Shown here piece after piece: positions 15,794 through 24,986 of a DNA stretch of 64,000 bases. Under the pieces are notes generated by a model. The model was not told the DNA's origin. It was given only the letters and a program-made list of their open reading frames with translations, and made no database searches. Numbering within the stretch: position 1 is the first letter of the stretch; each line of letters opens with the position of its first letter. Source of the stretch: Methylophilaceae bacterium. GTDB taxonomy: Bacteria > Pseudomonadota > Gammaproteobacteria > Burkholderiales > Methylophilaceae. The translations under genes were made by a program, and so were the position numbers. Where the stretch lies: positions 1-64,000 of the forward strand of contig JAIYBT010000024.1 in assembly GCA_027488395.1 (NCBI GenBank), in the 5' to 3' direction.

Positions 15794-15883
15794 CGGTTGG
15801 TCCGGCTTAAATGGGGTAATACACGTTGGCTCTGGTTAAACATCAAGTGATCAATACGCTTTTGAATGACAGAGGCGGGGTTT

Positions 15884-16750
15884 ATGCGCCTTAAATCGAT
15901 ACGTATCCTGCGCTACTTGTGCATCGTGTGCGTGCTTTGCAGCCTCAGTAGCTGCAGCTTTATTAAAACGATATATCAAAATGCACCCGAAATAGTGGCT
16001 TGGTGGTTAGATGATTACTTTGATTTTACCGCCAATCAACAAGCCATTTTAAAACCTGCTTTAACACGGGTGCATCAATGGCATCGCAGTCAGCAATTAG
16101 CAGGCGATATTGCAACCTTGACCACGATCCAGCTGGCGTTGAGCGAAGACCGCGTGAGTGCTGCCGAGGTTTGTGCGCATATAGACACCATCAAATCACG
16201 CCTCAATCACTTACAAGCGGCTTTTACCCCTGTGATCAGCGAACTCGCGCCATTGATCAGCGACAAACAATTGGCCTATTTAAAACAAAAGCTCAATAAG
16301 CGCGCAGAAAAATGGAAATCTGAATGGTGGCAAGAAACGCCAACCGAACAAATCGAAGCCAGATTGGATAAAACGGTCGACTTTGCGGAGAAGGTGTATG
16401 GTCATTTGAGTGCTGGACAACGTGAACTGATTAAACAAAAACTCACGGCCAACCCAACTAAGCCTTCGATTATTTACACTGAGATTCTTAGGCGTAATCA
16501 AGATATTTTCCAGATCATCACAGCGTTGCGTAGCAACGAACTCACTCCATCCAAAAAACAAGTCATGATTGAAGCTGGGTTTGCGCGCTTACAAGCGAGT
16601 CCAAATTTGGAATATCAAACCCACGCTGATCAAATCACTCAGCGCACCTGCGAATTGGTCTCGGAACTCCACGCCAGCACCAGCGCAATACAAAAAAAAC
16701 ATGCCACCACGTGGATTGCTGATCTATCGAATCAATTGTTATCGCTTTAA
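15884..16750 (+). CDS. DUF6279-type lipoprotein of unknown function
   Basis: A 288-residue protein from the ATG at 15884, chosen because GAGGCGGGGTTT precedes it; an in-frame ATG at 15866 has no such site. The signal MRLKSIRILRYLCIVCVLCSLSSC ends in a lipobox. The mature start FIKTIYQNAPEIVAWWLDDYFDF is, as I recall, typical of DUF6279 lipoproteins. The rest is helical, with charged segments around KLNKRAEKWKSEWW and LRRNQDIFQIITALRSNEL. No catalytic motif is visible. It is convergent with pqqA copy 3, whose bidirectional terminator may serve both. Confidence 0.75.
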   Translation: MRLKSIRILRYLCIVCVLCSLSSCSFIKTIYQNAPEIVAWWLDDYFDFTANQQAILKPALTRVHQWHRSQQLAGDIATLTTIQLALSEDRVSAAEVCAHIDTIKSRLNHLQAAFTPVISELAPLISDKQLAYLKQKLNKRAEKWKSEWWQETPTEQIEARLDKTVDFAEKVYGHLSAGQRELIKQKLTANPTKPSIIYTEILRRNQDIFQIITALRSNELTPSKKQVMIEAGFARLQASPNLEYQTHADQITQRTCELVSELHASTSAIQKKHATTWIADLSNQLLSL

Positions 16751-16853
16751 TTCGATGTGCAATGACATACCTCAATCTCCCTCGCATGTCGTGCCAAAAC
16801 AAACAGACAATCAACTACAGGAACCACAGCAGCAACAGCAGCAACCACAAAAC

Positions 16854-16882
16854 AAAAAACCCGACACTGGGTCGGGTTTTTG
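16854..16882 (-). terminator. Terminator of pqqA copy 3
   Basis: Same AAACCCGAC / GTCGGGTTT hairpin with T-runs on both sides. It lies between convergent pqqA copy 3 and the DUF6279 gene. Confidence 0.85.
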
Positions 16883-16903
16883 TCATGTTAGCCTGAGCTA
16901 AAA

Positions 16904-16975
16904 TTATTTGTTCATCACGTACATAGTTACTTCAAAGCCAAAACGCATTTCTGTAGCAGCTGGTTTAGTCCACAT
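16904..16975 (-). CDS. pqqA: PQQ precursor peptide PqqA, copy 3
   Basis: Same 23-residue peptide as copies 1 and 2, with conserved Glu15 and Tyr19 and the AGGAGATTATT ribosome-binding site. Upstream sequence is conserved with the other copies for another ~115 bp, so each copy probably carries its own promoter, although I could not place -35/-10 boxes with confidence. Confidence 0.95.
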   Translation of the reverse strand: MWTKPAATEMRFGFEVTMYVMNK

Positions 16976-17093
16976 AATAATCTCCTGATTTGAATGTTTA
17001 AGTATCGGTACAACGTGTGCACAGTATGCGCCGAGGGCTAACACTTGTAGAGCGCACATTCACGCGAAAACCACTCATGATTTTCACCAGTTG

Positions 17094-17858
17094 TCACTCG
17101 GTCTGTGTTAAAAACGCATCCACGGTCTTGATGAATAACGCAGGTTGTTCGGCATGCACCCAATGTCCTGTGGGTAAACTGACAAAGTTGGCTCGGGTGA
17201 AATGCTGGCTTAATTCGATCACATCTTGTGCTTGAATATAATCACTGTGCTCACCGCGAATAAACAGGGTGGGCTGGGTGTACTGTGTTGTTTGGCAGAC
17301 GGCTGCTTGGATATGGGCATATTGGCTACTGAGTGCCGCTAGGTTGGTCCGCCAAACAAACTGCGCGTCTGGCCTCATCAGATTTGTCAGTAGAAATTGG
17401 CGCAACTGTGTGTCTGGGATGGCATGACTCAACGCAGCGCTGGCGTCAGCTCGACTCTGGAGTTGGCTGAGATCCAGCGCCCGCATGGCGTCAATAACAG
17501 GGAGGTAGGTCGGCGGATATTCACGCATCGCCATATCCACCACAATCAGTTTATCGATGCGTTCTGGATACAGGCTCGCGAAGGTCATGGCCGCTTTACC
17601 CCCCATTGAGTGGCCTAGCAGATGCACTTTATTCAAGCCCAAATCATCAAACAGCGTCGCTAAATCTTCCGCCATGTCGGTATACGAATGGGTGGGGGCA
17701 TGCGGGGAACGCCCATGGTTGCGTAAATCAACCTGGACCACTTGATAGGATTGCGCCCAACCTTCTGCCATGCGCGTCCAATTATCGCCTGAACCTAATA
17801 AGCCATGAAGCAATACCAGCGGCTGGCCATGGCCTTGTGATTGATAAAATAACTGCAT
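17094..17858 (-). CDS. Alpha/beta-fold esterase, YbfF-like
   Basis: A 254-residue cytosolic hydrolase. The oxyanion-hole region is LLHGLLGSGDNW, followed by VDLRNHGRSPHAPTHSYTDMAEDL, the nucleophile elbow LLGHSMGGKAAM (Ser), and the late His in LPTGHWVHAEQP; the acid lies in the FIRGEHSDYI segment. The pattern is that of the YbfF / short acyl esterase group. The substrate is unknown. It is directly downstream of nothing obvious and ends four bp before pqqA cassette 3. Confidence 0.88.
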   Translation of the reverse strand: MQLFYQSQGHGQPLVLLHGLLGSGDNWTRMAEGWAQSYQVVQVDLRNHGRSPHAPTHSYTDMAEDLATLFDDLGLNKVHLLGHSMGGKAAMTFASLYPERIDKLIVVDMAMREYPPTYLPVIDAMRALDLSQLQSRADASAALSHAIPDTQLRQFLLTNLMRPDAQFVWRTNLAALSSQYAHIQAAVCQTTQYTQPTLFIRGEHSDYIQAQDVIELSQHFTRANFVSLPTGHWVHAEQPALFIKTVDAFLTQTE

Positions 17859-17960
17859 CTTAAAGCGTTTGAATACGTCTGAAGCACTATATTAACAGGG
17901 AGATGACGCCTTTCATGCGGAACGCGCATGCTTGGTTTAGCGATGGAGGTTGGCCCTGAA

Positions 17961-20216
17961 CTAAGACTGCAGTGTGGATAGCGACAGCAGTTGCGTCAGC
18001 GGTGCGGGTCTGGCCATTAAATAGCCCTGCAGGTAATCGCATTCCAACACGGTTAAGGTGTCTTTTTGTTCTGCGTTTTCGACCCCTTCCGCCACCACTT
18101 GGATATTCATTTGATGCGCCATTTGGATGATGGATTTACACAAAATGTAATCATACAAATTCGAGCCTAAATTTTTCACAAATGATTTATCAATTTTGAG
18201 GCATTCCACTGGATACTTTTTAAGGTAGCCGAACACTGAATAGCCTGTGCCAAAATCATCAATCGCCAATTGAATGCCTGCATCACGAATCGCTTTAATG
18301 GTGTGATCGACGGTGGGCGTCGGTTTTAAAAATAAGCCTTCGGTGATTTCAAAGCAAATACAGTGACCATCCAACTGCCTCTGTTGCGTGGCCGCAATAA
18401 AGTCCAAAATGGCACTGGGATAAGAAAACTGTAGCGGTGAGACATTGATGCTAATAATTAATGTACTGCCAAAATGGGCTTGAATACGCGCAAGATCTTG
18501 CAACATGATGGCAAATACTTGCTTACCAAGTTCAAGCATAAAGCCAGACTCTTCAGCCAAAGGGATAAAAATATTGGGGCCGACTTGCCCGCGGGTGGGG
18601 TGTTTCCAACGTAACAAGGCCTCTGCCTTGATCAGTTCACCCGTTTTCATGTTAAAAATCGGTTGATAATCCATGTAAAACGCTTGTTGCTTGATCGCCT
18701 CGCGTAAATCATAAATCAGCGAAAATCGCGCATTGGCCTCGGTAAGCATGGCGCGACTAAAAAATTGATAATGGTTTTTCCCCGCGCGTTTGGCCTCAAA
18801 CATGGCGTGATCTGCATGAATAATCAGTGATTCAGCGTTGTCGCAAGTTTCAGGATAGATGGCAATACCGATACTGGCTGAGATATAAAATTGCTTGAGG
18901 TCGATGCCAAAGGGTTGTTGTAATTGATACAAAATGGCGTTGGCAATCACCTCTAAACTGGCCAAATCAACGGCATCGGGTACCAGTACAAAAAACTCAT
19001 CGCCCCCTTGTCGCGCAGGTATTTCTTCCTTACCAATACAGTGACGAATGCGCTCTGCCACCATCACCAGCAACTTATCGCCAACACTATGTCCTGCGGT
19101 ATCGTTAATATCTTTAAAGCCATCTAAATCAATCGTAATCAACCCAACTTGGGTCTGTTGCGCCGCGGCTAACTGGATGGCTTGCTCTAAGCGTTGTTGA
19201 AAGTAATAGCGGTTTGGTAAATCGGTTAAATAGTCATAATTGGCCTGATGCCAAATTTTTTGTTGGTTGGCTTTTTCAATCTGCTTAAACCGCAAATAGG
19301 TCTGATAGAGCTTATAACTGCCATACAACAGCAACAATACTAAGGCGGCGATCGATAGCCATACCCACATGCCTGGGGTATGGTCTTCTGGTTGCCAAGC
19401 CTCCACAATTTCTGGTCGGTTACTGCCAATCACCTGCAATGCTTTTTGCATAATGCTGGTTAACTCAGGTGATTGGTCGTTCACCGCCATGCTTACCGTG
19501 GCTTTGATCGGCATTTGTCCAAGTTTGGCGACATAATCCAGCCGATGGTAGGCAATGTGGTAATCCACAATCGTTTCGTTACCGACATAGGCATCGACTT
19601 CATGATTTTTAAGTTTTGCAAACGCCTCATCTGCTAGCTCTACATACACCAGCCGCATCTCTGGATATTGTGCCAACAACGCTTGCGCCAAACCGCCATG
19701 CTTAAACACCGCCACGCGATATTGTTTGATGGCATCCACCTTATCCATCAAGGGCAGTAATGCGGTTTGTTCCTTGTGAATATAGATGGCAATCGGCATA
19801 TTGAGATGCGGCTGCGCAATTGGGGTGAAGCCTGCAAGGCGGTGTGTTTTTACATTTACACTAGAAACAACACCAATGCGGGCCCAGTCAGCGGCGGTTT
19901 CGGGGTAGGCTTGCAATTTAAAATGCAACCCAGTGAGCTGCGCCGTCAGGTCCAAATAATCAATACTAATGCCACGAAAGTGACCACTTTCAAGCTTAAA
20001 TTCTATTGGCATCCATCCGCTTTTAACCGCGACATTGACCTGCGGATGCGCTTTAATCCAAGCTTGTTCTTGGGCCGTCAGCGAGATATTTTGCTTGGTC
20101 AGACTAGAATCGACGGTATCAATCAAATCATTTTCTGCGGCCATGACCGGGGTGAGCAACCGACAGGTGATGCACACCAAACCAACCCAATGGATTAAAT
20201 TGCGCTTCAAGCTCAC
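17961..20216 (-). CDS. Periplasmic-binding-domain GGDEF-EAL c-di-GMP enzyme
   Basis: A 751-residue membrane enzyme. After a signal segment (residues ~8-26), a SBP_bac_3-type solute-binding domain spans ~45-285 (AWIKAHPQVNVAVKSGWMPIEF; GISIDYLDLTAQLTG), then one TM helix (~292-312, MWVWLSIAALVLLLLYGSYKL), GGDEF (~335-490) with intact RQGGDEF but no RxxD inhibitory site, and EAL (~505-745) with EALLRW, NVSPLQF, EITEG, DDFGTG, KIDKSF and EGVE. Both catalytic cores appear intact. The periplasmic domain suggests control by a small molecule such as an amino acid; the ligand is unknown. Confidence 0.92.
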   Translation of the reverse strand: MSLKRNLIHWVGLVCITCRLLTPVMAAENDLIDTVDSSLTKQNISLTAQEQAWIKAHPQVNVAVKSGWMPIEFKLESGHFRGISIDYLDLTAQLTGLHFKLQAYPETAADWARIGVVSSVNVKTHRLAGFTPIAQPHLNMPIAIYIHKEQTALLPLMDKVDAIKQYRVAVFKHGGLAQALLAQYPEMRLVYVELADEAFAKLKNHEVDAYVGNETIVDYHIAYHRLDYVAKLGQMPIKATVSMAVNDQSPELTSIMQKALQVIGSNRPEIVEAWQPEDHTPGMWVWLSIAALVLLLLYGSYKLYQTYLRFKQIEKANQQKIWHQANYDYLTDLPNRYYFQQRLEQAIQLAAAQQTQVGLITIDLDGFKDINDTAGHSVGDKLLVMVAERIRHCIGKEEIPARQGGDEFFVLVPDAVDLASLEVIANAILYQLQQPFGIDLKQFYISASIGIAIYPETCDNAESLIIHADHAMFEAKRAGKNHYQFFSRAMLTEANARFSLIYDLREAIKQQAFYMDYQPIFNMKTGELIKAEALLRWKHPTRGQVGPNIFIPLAEESGFMLELGKQVFAIMLQDLARIQAHFGSTLIISINVSPLQFSYPSAILDFIAATQQRQLDGHCICFEITEGLFLKPTPTVDHTIKAIRDAGIQLAIDDFGTGYSVFGYLKKYPVECLKIDKSFVKNLGSNLYDYILCKSIIQMAHQMNIQVVAEGVENAEQKDTLTVLECDYLQGYLMARPAPLTQLLSLSTLQS

Positions 20217-20742
20217 GGTGTTGTGCTCTTTGTTGTCATTACTATGTTCTCAATCCCGTTACAAAACCTATTTTTTCAAGACGGCGTTTTTTTACACTTT
20301 GTTTAGCTTGATTGTTTGGCGACGAAACAACCACCCTGATCTCAATCATCCACGACAACAGACAGCGGCTTTTACAGATGACAATTGGCCGTGTGATTGC
20401 GGTCTATGTTGACGTTCCCGCGATCAGGGCACCATTCATCCCAGATAGCGTTTGTAGGACCCTCTTTCTAAAACAATCTATCCAATACTATCTAAAAATC
20501 CTGTTTGGACAATCCTGATTTTAGAATCCTATTGGAAAGTCTCTCTAGCAGGATGAATCTCTAATGATCATTCATCTCACTGGCAAGTCGCTTTATCGAA
20601 ATATTAACGGCAACATGCCTCTGAAACTGTATAGCCATGCCAGTGTATATTTCATATTTTTTGCGCACGTAATCAACAAAAAAGCCCTGTTATCCAGGGC
20701 TTTTATGATGGTCTTCTGGCCGCTTATCACAGCGGCATTTGC
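20217..20742. other. 526-bp intergenic region between GGDEF-EAL gene and cspA
   Basis: I see no convincing gene in either strand. The left part is the promoter side of the GGDEF-EAL gene. A weak inverted repeat CTAAAAATC / GATTTTAG lies near 20493-20525. The right end holds the cspA terminator. Confidence 0.6.
20680..20706 (-). terminator. Terminator of the cold-shock gene
   Basis: AAAGCCCTG-TTAT-CCAGGGCTTT is a perfect hairpin. On the minus strand it is followed by TTTTTTG. Confidence 0.85.
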
Positions 20743-20949
20743 TTATTCAGCTTCGCGAATATTTGAAGCTTGTTGACCTTTAGGGCCAGTGGTCACTTCA
20801 AAGCTTACACGTTGGTTTTCACGCAAGGTTTTAAAGCCTTGTGCTTGAATTGCAGAGAAGTGTGCAAACAAATCTTGTCCGCCATCGTCAGGGGTAATGA
20901 AGCCAAAACCTTTAGAGTCGTTAAACCATTTTACGGTACCTAATGCCAT
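20743..20949 (-). CDS. Cold-shock protein, CspA family
   Basis: A 68-residue RNA-chaperone OB-fold from the ATG at 20949 (preceded by AAAGGAAATATC); the frame is open further upstream but the family starts at [21 protein letters not shown]1 KGFGFITP and RNP2-like DLFAHFSAI are intact, and it ends [14 protein letters not shown]. The long leader (20950 to about 21140) is typical of csp genes, where structured 5' UTRs control expression, but I could not verify a specific fold. Confidence 0.95.
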   Translation of the reverse strand: MALGTVKWFNDSKGFGFITPDDGGQDLFAHFSAIQAQGFKTLRENQRVSFEVTTGPKGQQASNIREAE

Positions 20950-21187
20950 GATATTTCCTTTAAAAAATAAATCGGTGAATTGCAGGGAAAGCTCCCAAGA
21001 GCGAAACGAAAGCTGAATGGGTGATGAAAAAATACCCTTGGACACACCTTGAAATTTTTAAAAGGGTGATCTTGCTACTACAGGTAAAAAATCCAACAAC
21101 AACTACGATGCTTAAATATCGCAACAGCTACTATGGCTGATATCAGGGCCATTGGCAAGCCTGAAAGGGTGCTTTCACGAAAATTTC

Positions 21188-22345
21188 TTATTGCGATTGA
21201 CCGACGGGTAAGACCCTGTTGAGATGCAACCAGCCCACTCCAGCTGCGAGTAAAGAGCCCGCTAAAATCGCTAATTTTGCATCATTGATCATCGCTGCCT
21301 GATCAGCAAACGCCAAGTTAGTGATGAAAATCGACATGGTAAATCCAATGCCGCCCAGCATGCCCGCACCAAGCAAATATGACCAGCGGCACGCTTGTGG
21401 CAATTGACACCAGCCAATAGCGACCGCTAAGCGACTGGCCAACATGACGCCCAACGGTTTGCCAACAAGCAGCCCGACAATAATGCCTACGCTATTGGGA
21501 TGGGAAATGAGGGATTGCACGGCTTGTGCAGAAATGGCAACGCCAGTGTTGGCAAAAGCAAATAGCGGCAATATCAACAATGCCACGGGGAAATGTAAGC
21601 TGTGTTCTAAGCGGTAGGAAGGGGAAGTACGCGTCACATGCGAGGCCGTAAAGGGAATGGCAAACGCCAGTGCAATGCCTGCCAAAGTGGCGTGCACCCC
21701 TGACTGCAAGGTCAACCACCACATTAACGCCCCACCCAATACGTAAGGCCAGAGCGTTTCCACTTTGCAACGGTTAAATACCACTAACACCGCCCATACG
21801 ACGAGGGCGGCCACCAAGTATGCCAACTGAATTTTAGCCGAATAAAATAACGCTATCATCACGGCAGCGCCTAAGTCATCCATCACCGCAAATGCGACTA
21901 GAAATACTTTGAGCGCGGGCGGCACACGCGGCCCGAACACAGATAACACAGCGAGCGCAAACGCAATATCCGTTGCCATCGGGATACCGACACCCGCTTG
22001 GGTTGGAGTACCCTGATTCAACAGCACATGACACAAGGCAGGCATGGCCATGCCACCGATCGCTGCAATGATCGGTAACAAAGCATGCGAAAAACGCGAC
22101 AGCTCCCCCACATAGAGCTCACGTTCAAGCTCTAAGCCTATCAATAAAAAAAAGATCGCCATCAAACCATCATTGACCCAATGTTCCAAGCTTAAGCCAA
22201 ACACATGCACATGCCAAAAGGCTTGGTAATGTGTCAACAAAGGGCTACTGGCAACGAGCAAGGCCAACACCGTGGCCATCAGCAACAACCCACCACTTGC
22301 TTGTTCACTGGCAAAAAAACGCTGAAATGTGTGACTTAACCGCAT
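21188..22345 (-). CDS. nhaA: Na+/H+ antiporter NhaA
   Basis: A 385-residue inner-membrane antiporter exporting Na+ for H+. It starts MRLSHTFQRFFASEQASGGLLL and shows the family signature NDGLMAIFFLLIGLELERELYVGEL, the ATDIAFALAVLSVFG segment and the ion-binding Asp pair in AFAVMDDLGAAVMIALFY. About twelve hydrophobic segments are visible. The C-terminal LGGIGFTMSIFITNLAF is typical. No nhaR lies beside it; a NhaR-like LysR gene is 6 kb away next to the dab operon. Confidence 0.95.
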   Translation of the reverse strand: MRLSHTFQRFFASEQASGGLLLMATVLALLVASSPLLTHYQAFWHVHVFGLSLEHWVNDGLMAIFFLLIGLELERELYVGELSRFSHALLPIIAAIGGMAMPALCHVLLNQGTPTQAGVGIPMATDIAFALAVLSVFGPRVPPALKVFLVAFAVMDDLGAAVMIALFYSAKIQLAYLVAALVVWAVLVVFNRCKVETLWPYVLGGALMWWLTLQSGVHATLAGIALAFAIPFTASHVTRTSPSYRLEHSLHFPVALLILPLFAFANTGVAISAQAVQSLISHPNSVGIIVGLLVGKPLGVMLASRLAVAIGWCQLPQACRWSYLLGAGMLGGIGFTMSIFITNLAFADQAAMINDAKLAILAGSLLAAGVGWLHLNRVLPVGQSQ

Positions 22346-22426
22346 GACAAACCCTTATGAATATTGACCGAATCGTTGCACTGCCCATGCACAGCACACC
22401 TTATCGTTAAGACCTAGCGATTGGCA

Positions 22427-23509
22427 TTAATCGCCAATGGTGAACCCAATGCCGAGCATGGTTTGCGCGTGATTATAATCAAGCAGGGAAACGCCATAAC
22501 CGGTGGCTAACATGGCATACAACCGCAAGCTTTCACTCACAAATGGCTTATATTGCACATCCAACTTCATATAGCCTTTGTTATCGCTGCGTAAATTGTT
22601 GCGCAACACAAGATTGGCTGCAGTGGTACGCGCCGCGTTATCCCAACGCAGGTTGACATCGCCATCGCCTAAATAGCGACGAATATCTGGGTTGTCGTCG
22701 TCACGCTGATTTTCTGGAATGCGCCACCAAGGCCGCACCAACAGGGTGTAATGCGGATTGAGTTGCCAACCTGCTTGTAAATACACACGATTCCAACTTC
22801 GTGATATTGGGGTCGCACGCCCATTTGATTCATGTATGACACCGAGATTCAGCAAGTCTGGCATGCCAGCCCAAGCTTTATTTTGCAGCGTTTCGCCAGC
22901 ACCTAAAGACAAGATCAGTTCAGGTGCATAATTGTGCTCACGCATGGGCCGCGATTGGTCCTCATTGTATAACTGCCAATAAGATTGCTGTGTATAGGCG
23001 GCCCACAAACGCATGCTATTCACCCACTTGTTTTGTGGTAAATAGTCTGACAAGTTTTTCAGTTGTGTTTTTAGGCTCAGCTGAAAATGGATATCGTTGT
23101 GATCAAGCGCGCGATCTTGTCCGCTGGCGCGAGACGGCGAACTGGGTACGTCATTCGGATTACTGGCATAACTGGTCACAATGTAATTGAGTTGATGCGT
23201 TTCCAGATCCGTGAAATGTAAGGTTTCCTCACGATTGAGATGCCATTTTCGCGCTAAATACCTCGTCTGCTCGGTCACTGACTCAATCAATTGCGCTTGT
23301 TTTGGAGCCAGTATGATGGGCACTGGTGCTGCGCTCGCGTATTCAGCAGCGATTTTGTCAAAACACACCAAACGTCGCGTTGCATCCGTGGCAAACTCGG
23401 TATGGCAGGTGCGTAACGCTTGCGCGAGGTCTGGTGTGGCTGCCCACACCGCAGGTGCTGCCATTAGGCTAACCATGCAGGTAACACGTGATAAAAGATT
23501 ACGGGTCAT
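22427..23509 (-). CDS. pldA: Outer-membrane phospholipase A (PldA/OMPLA)
   Basis: A 360-residue outer-membrane hydrolase that cleaves phospholipid acyl chains in a Ca2+- and dimer-dependent way. The start is the ATG at 23509 (AGAGGCACTTT upstream), followed by signal peptide MTRNLLSRVTCMVSLMAAPAVWA. The catalytic motifs match E. coli OMPLA: HESNGRATPISRSWNR contains the His, Ser and Asn equivalents of H142, S144 and N156. The N-terminal ~90 residues, including a pair of Cys (RTCHTEF...LVCFDKIA), form an extension seen in many proteobacterial homologues. The final Asp is unusual for an outer-membrane beta-barrel, which normally ends in an aromatic residue. Confidence 0.92.
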   Translation of the reverse strand: MTRNLLSRVTCMVSLMAAPAVWAATPDLAQALRTCHTEFATDATRRLVCFDKIAAEYASAAPVPIILAPKQAQLIESVTEQTRYLARKWHLNREETLHFTDLETHQLNYIVTSYASNPNDVPSSPSRASGQDRALDHNDIHFQLSLKTQLKNLSDYLPQNKWVNSMRLWAAYTQQSYWQLYNEDQSRPMREHNYAPELILSLGAGETLQNKAWAGMPDLLNLGVIHESNGRATPISRSWNRVYLQAGWQLNPHYTLLVRPWWRIPENQRDDDNPDIRRYLGDGDVNLRWDNAARTTAANLVLRNNLRSDNKGYMKLDVQYKPFVSESLRLYAMLATGYGVSLLDYNHAQTMLGIGFTIGD

Positions 23510-23626
23510 AAAGTGCCTCTGTAATTGCAATGTGGCCAAGGCTTGGGCTTGCCAAGCTTGCATGGCCTGCGCTGTTGTCGGAGGATACAGTCAATGCAGA
23601 GAAAACGCTGTGGTAAGCACTGATTG

Positions 23627-24685
23627 CTAGGGCGCAGGGTTCATCATGATTAAATGGTACTGCTCAATCTCGGCCAGTGTCGCCGCATCTAGCTTCATTT
23701 GATAAGCAGCAATATTCGCTTGCAACTGTGACATCGTCGTGGCACCAATAATAGTCGTGGTGACAAACCAGCGGTGATAGACAAAACTAAGTGCCAATTG
23801 GGTTGGCGTTAAACCATGTGCCCGCGCCAACGCAGCGTAGGCGCTACTAGCCGCGGCCACCCCTGGTTTTTTATAGCGTTGCGAATAGCCTAAAAACTGC
23901 GTGATACGGCCGAGGGCTTGCGGGTCATCGATATATTTGCCCGTCAAATGGCCAAATGCCAATGGCGAATAAGCCGCCAAACTGACACCTTCACGGTAGA
24001 GCACTTCGCTCATGCCAAACTCCATGCCACGGTTCATTAAGTTATAACAGTTTTGCAACACCGCCACTTTGGGTAAGCCTTGCTGTTTGGCAACACGTAA
24101 AAACTCCATCAACCCCCAAGGCTGCTCATTGCTTAAGCCAATCGCGCGGATTTTGCCTGCTTTGACCAAGCCATCAAGCACTTCTAATTGGGTTTGAATC
24201 GGCACCCAATCGATCGGTTTGCCTGCTGCATCTTGCTCTGCAGTTGGATCAAACTGGTATTGCCCAAACATCGGCACGTTGCGCTCTGGCCAGTGCAAAT
24301 ACAGCACATCTAAATAATCTGTTTGAAGGCGCTTTAAACTCTCGTGCACGGCCGTCTGAATGTTGTTGGCATCGAGTGCTGAGGGGCCGCCACGAATCCA
24401 ATGCATGCCACGGCGCGGACCCGCTACTTTGCTGGCCAACACAAACCGATCACGCGGTTGATGTTTAATCCATTCCCCTAAGATGGATTCGGTGCGGGTT
24501 ACGGTCTCGGCACGTGGCGGCACCGGATACATTTCAGCCGTATCGATAAAGTTGATGCCCTGACCCATGGCATAGTCGAGTTGATCATTGGCGTCGGCTT
24601 GGGTATTTTGGTCGCCATAGGTCATGGTGCCTAAGGTGACTTTTGAAACGCGAATTTGGCTTTCGCCAAGGGTGGTGTATTCCAT
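23627..24685 (-). CDS. Aldo/keto reductase, Tas-like
   Basis: A 352-residue NADPH-dependent aldo/keto reductase from the ATG at 24685 (MEYTTLGESQIRVSKVTLGTM). The open frame runs to 24823, but the extra residues are a low-complexity FDLG repeat absent from the family. Catalytic tetrad positions are visible: FIDTAEMYP (Asp, Tyr), LASKVAG (Lys) and LYLHWPER (His). The cofactor end FVTTTIIGATTMSQLQANI is typical. The sequence resembles E. coli Tas (YgdS group). The substrate is unknown. Confidence 0.92.
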   Translation of the reverse strand: MEYTTLGESQIRVSKVTLGTMTYGDQNTQADANDQLDYAMGQGINFIDTAEMYPVPPRAETVTRTESILGEWIKHQPRDRFVLASKVAGPRRGMHWIRGGPSALDANNIQTAVHESLKRLQTDYLDVLYLHWPERNVPMFGQYQFDPTAEQDAAGKPIDWVPIQTQLEVLDGLVKAGKIRAIGLSNEQPWGLMEFLRVAKQQGLPKVAVLQNCYNLMNRGMEFGMSEVLYREGVSLAAYSPLAFGHLTGKYIDDPQALGRITQFLGYSQRYKKPGVAAASSAYAALARAHGLTPTQLALSFVYHRWFVTTTIIGATTMSQLQANIAAYQMKLDAATLAEIEQYHLIMMNPAP

Positions 24686-24734
24686 GTGAGTATCCAAATC
24701 AATCCCTGAGAGGGCTATCAGCAAAGCGATGATC

Positions 24735-24782
24735 TCAAAGCCTAGATCAATGCCAAGATCAAAGCCAAGATCAAAGCCTAGT
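24735..24782. repeat. Four 12-bp tandem repeats before the aldo/keto reductase gene
   Basis: TCAAAGCCTAGA-type 12-mers occur four times in a row with one or two changes each. In the minus-strand frame they read F-D-L-G repeats upstream of the likely start, so they lengthen the open frame without stops. Confidence 0.85.
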
Positions 24783-24986
24783 AGTATAAGCCGATTGAGC
24801 GTCTCCATGCGGCACGGTTCCAAGGTCTTGCCAATTTCTTATTGAACATTCAACGCCAATTGATGCAAAGCCAGACAGATACACGGCTAGATGGATTACC
24901 AGATAACTGCATGCGATGCGCAATCGCTTTTCCCCATCGACACCCCGCCATAGCAAAGTTTAACAAGTCTTGAAGGGCGATGCGGG

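Larger units (their letters stand above)
16848..17090 (-). repeat. pqqA cassette, copy 3
   Basis: Third direct repeat, 243 bp. Its upstream end stops four bp short of the stop codon of the esterase gene (17094), so the cassette boundary is sharp on that side. Immediately beyond the other end is a CAG/CAA-rich stretch (16820-16847). Confidence 0.95.
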
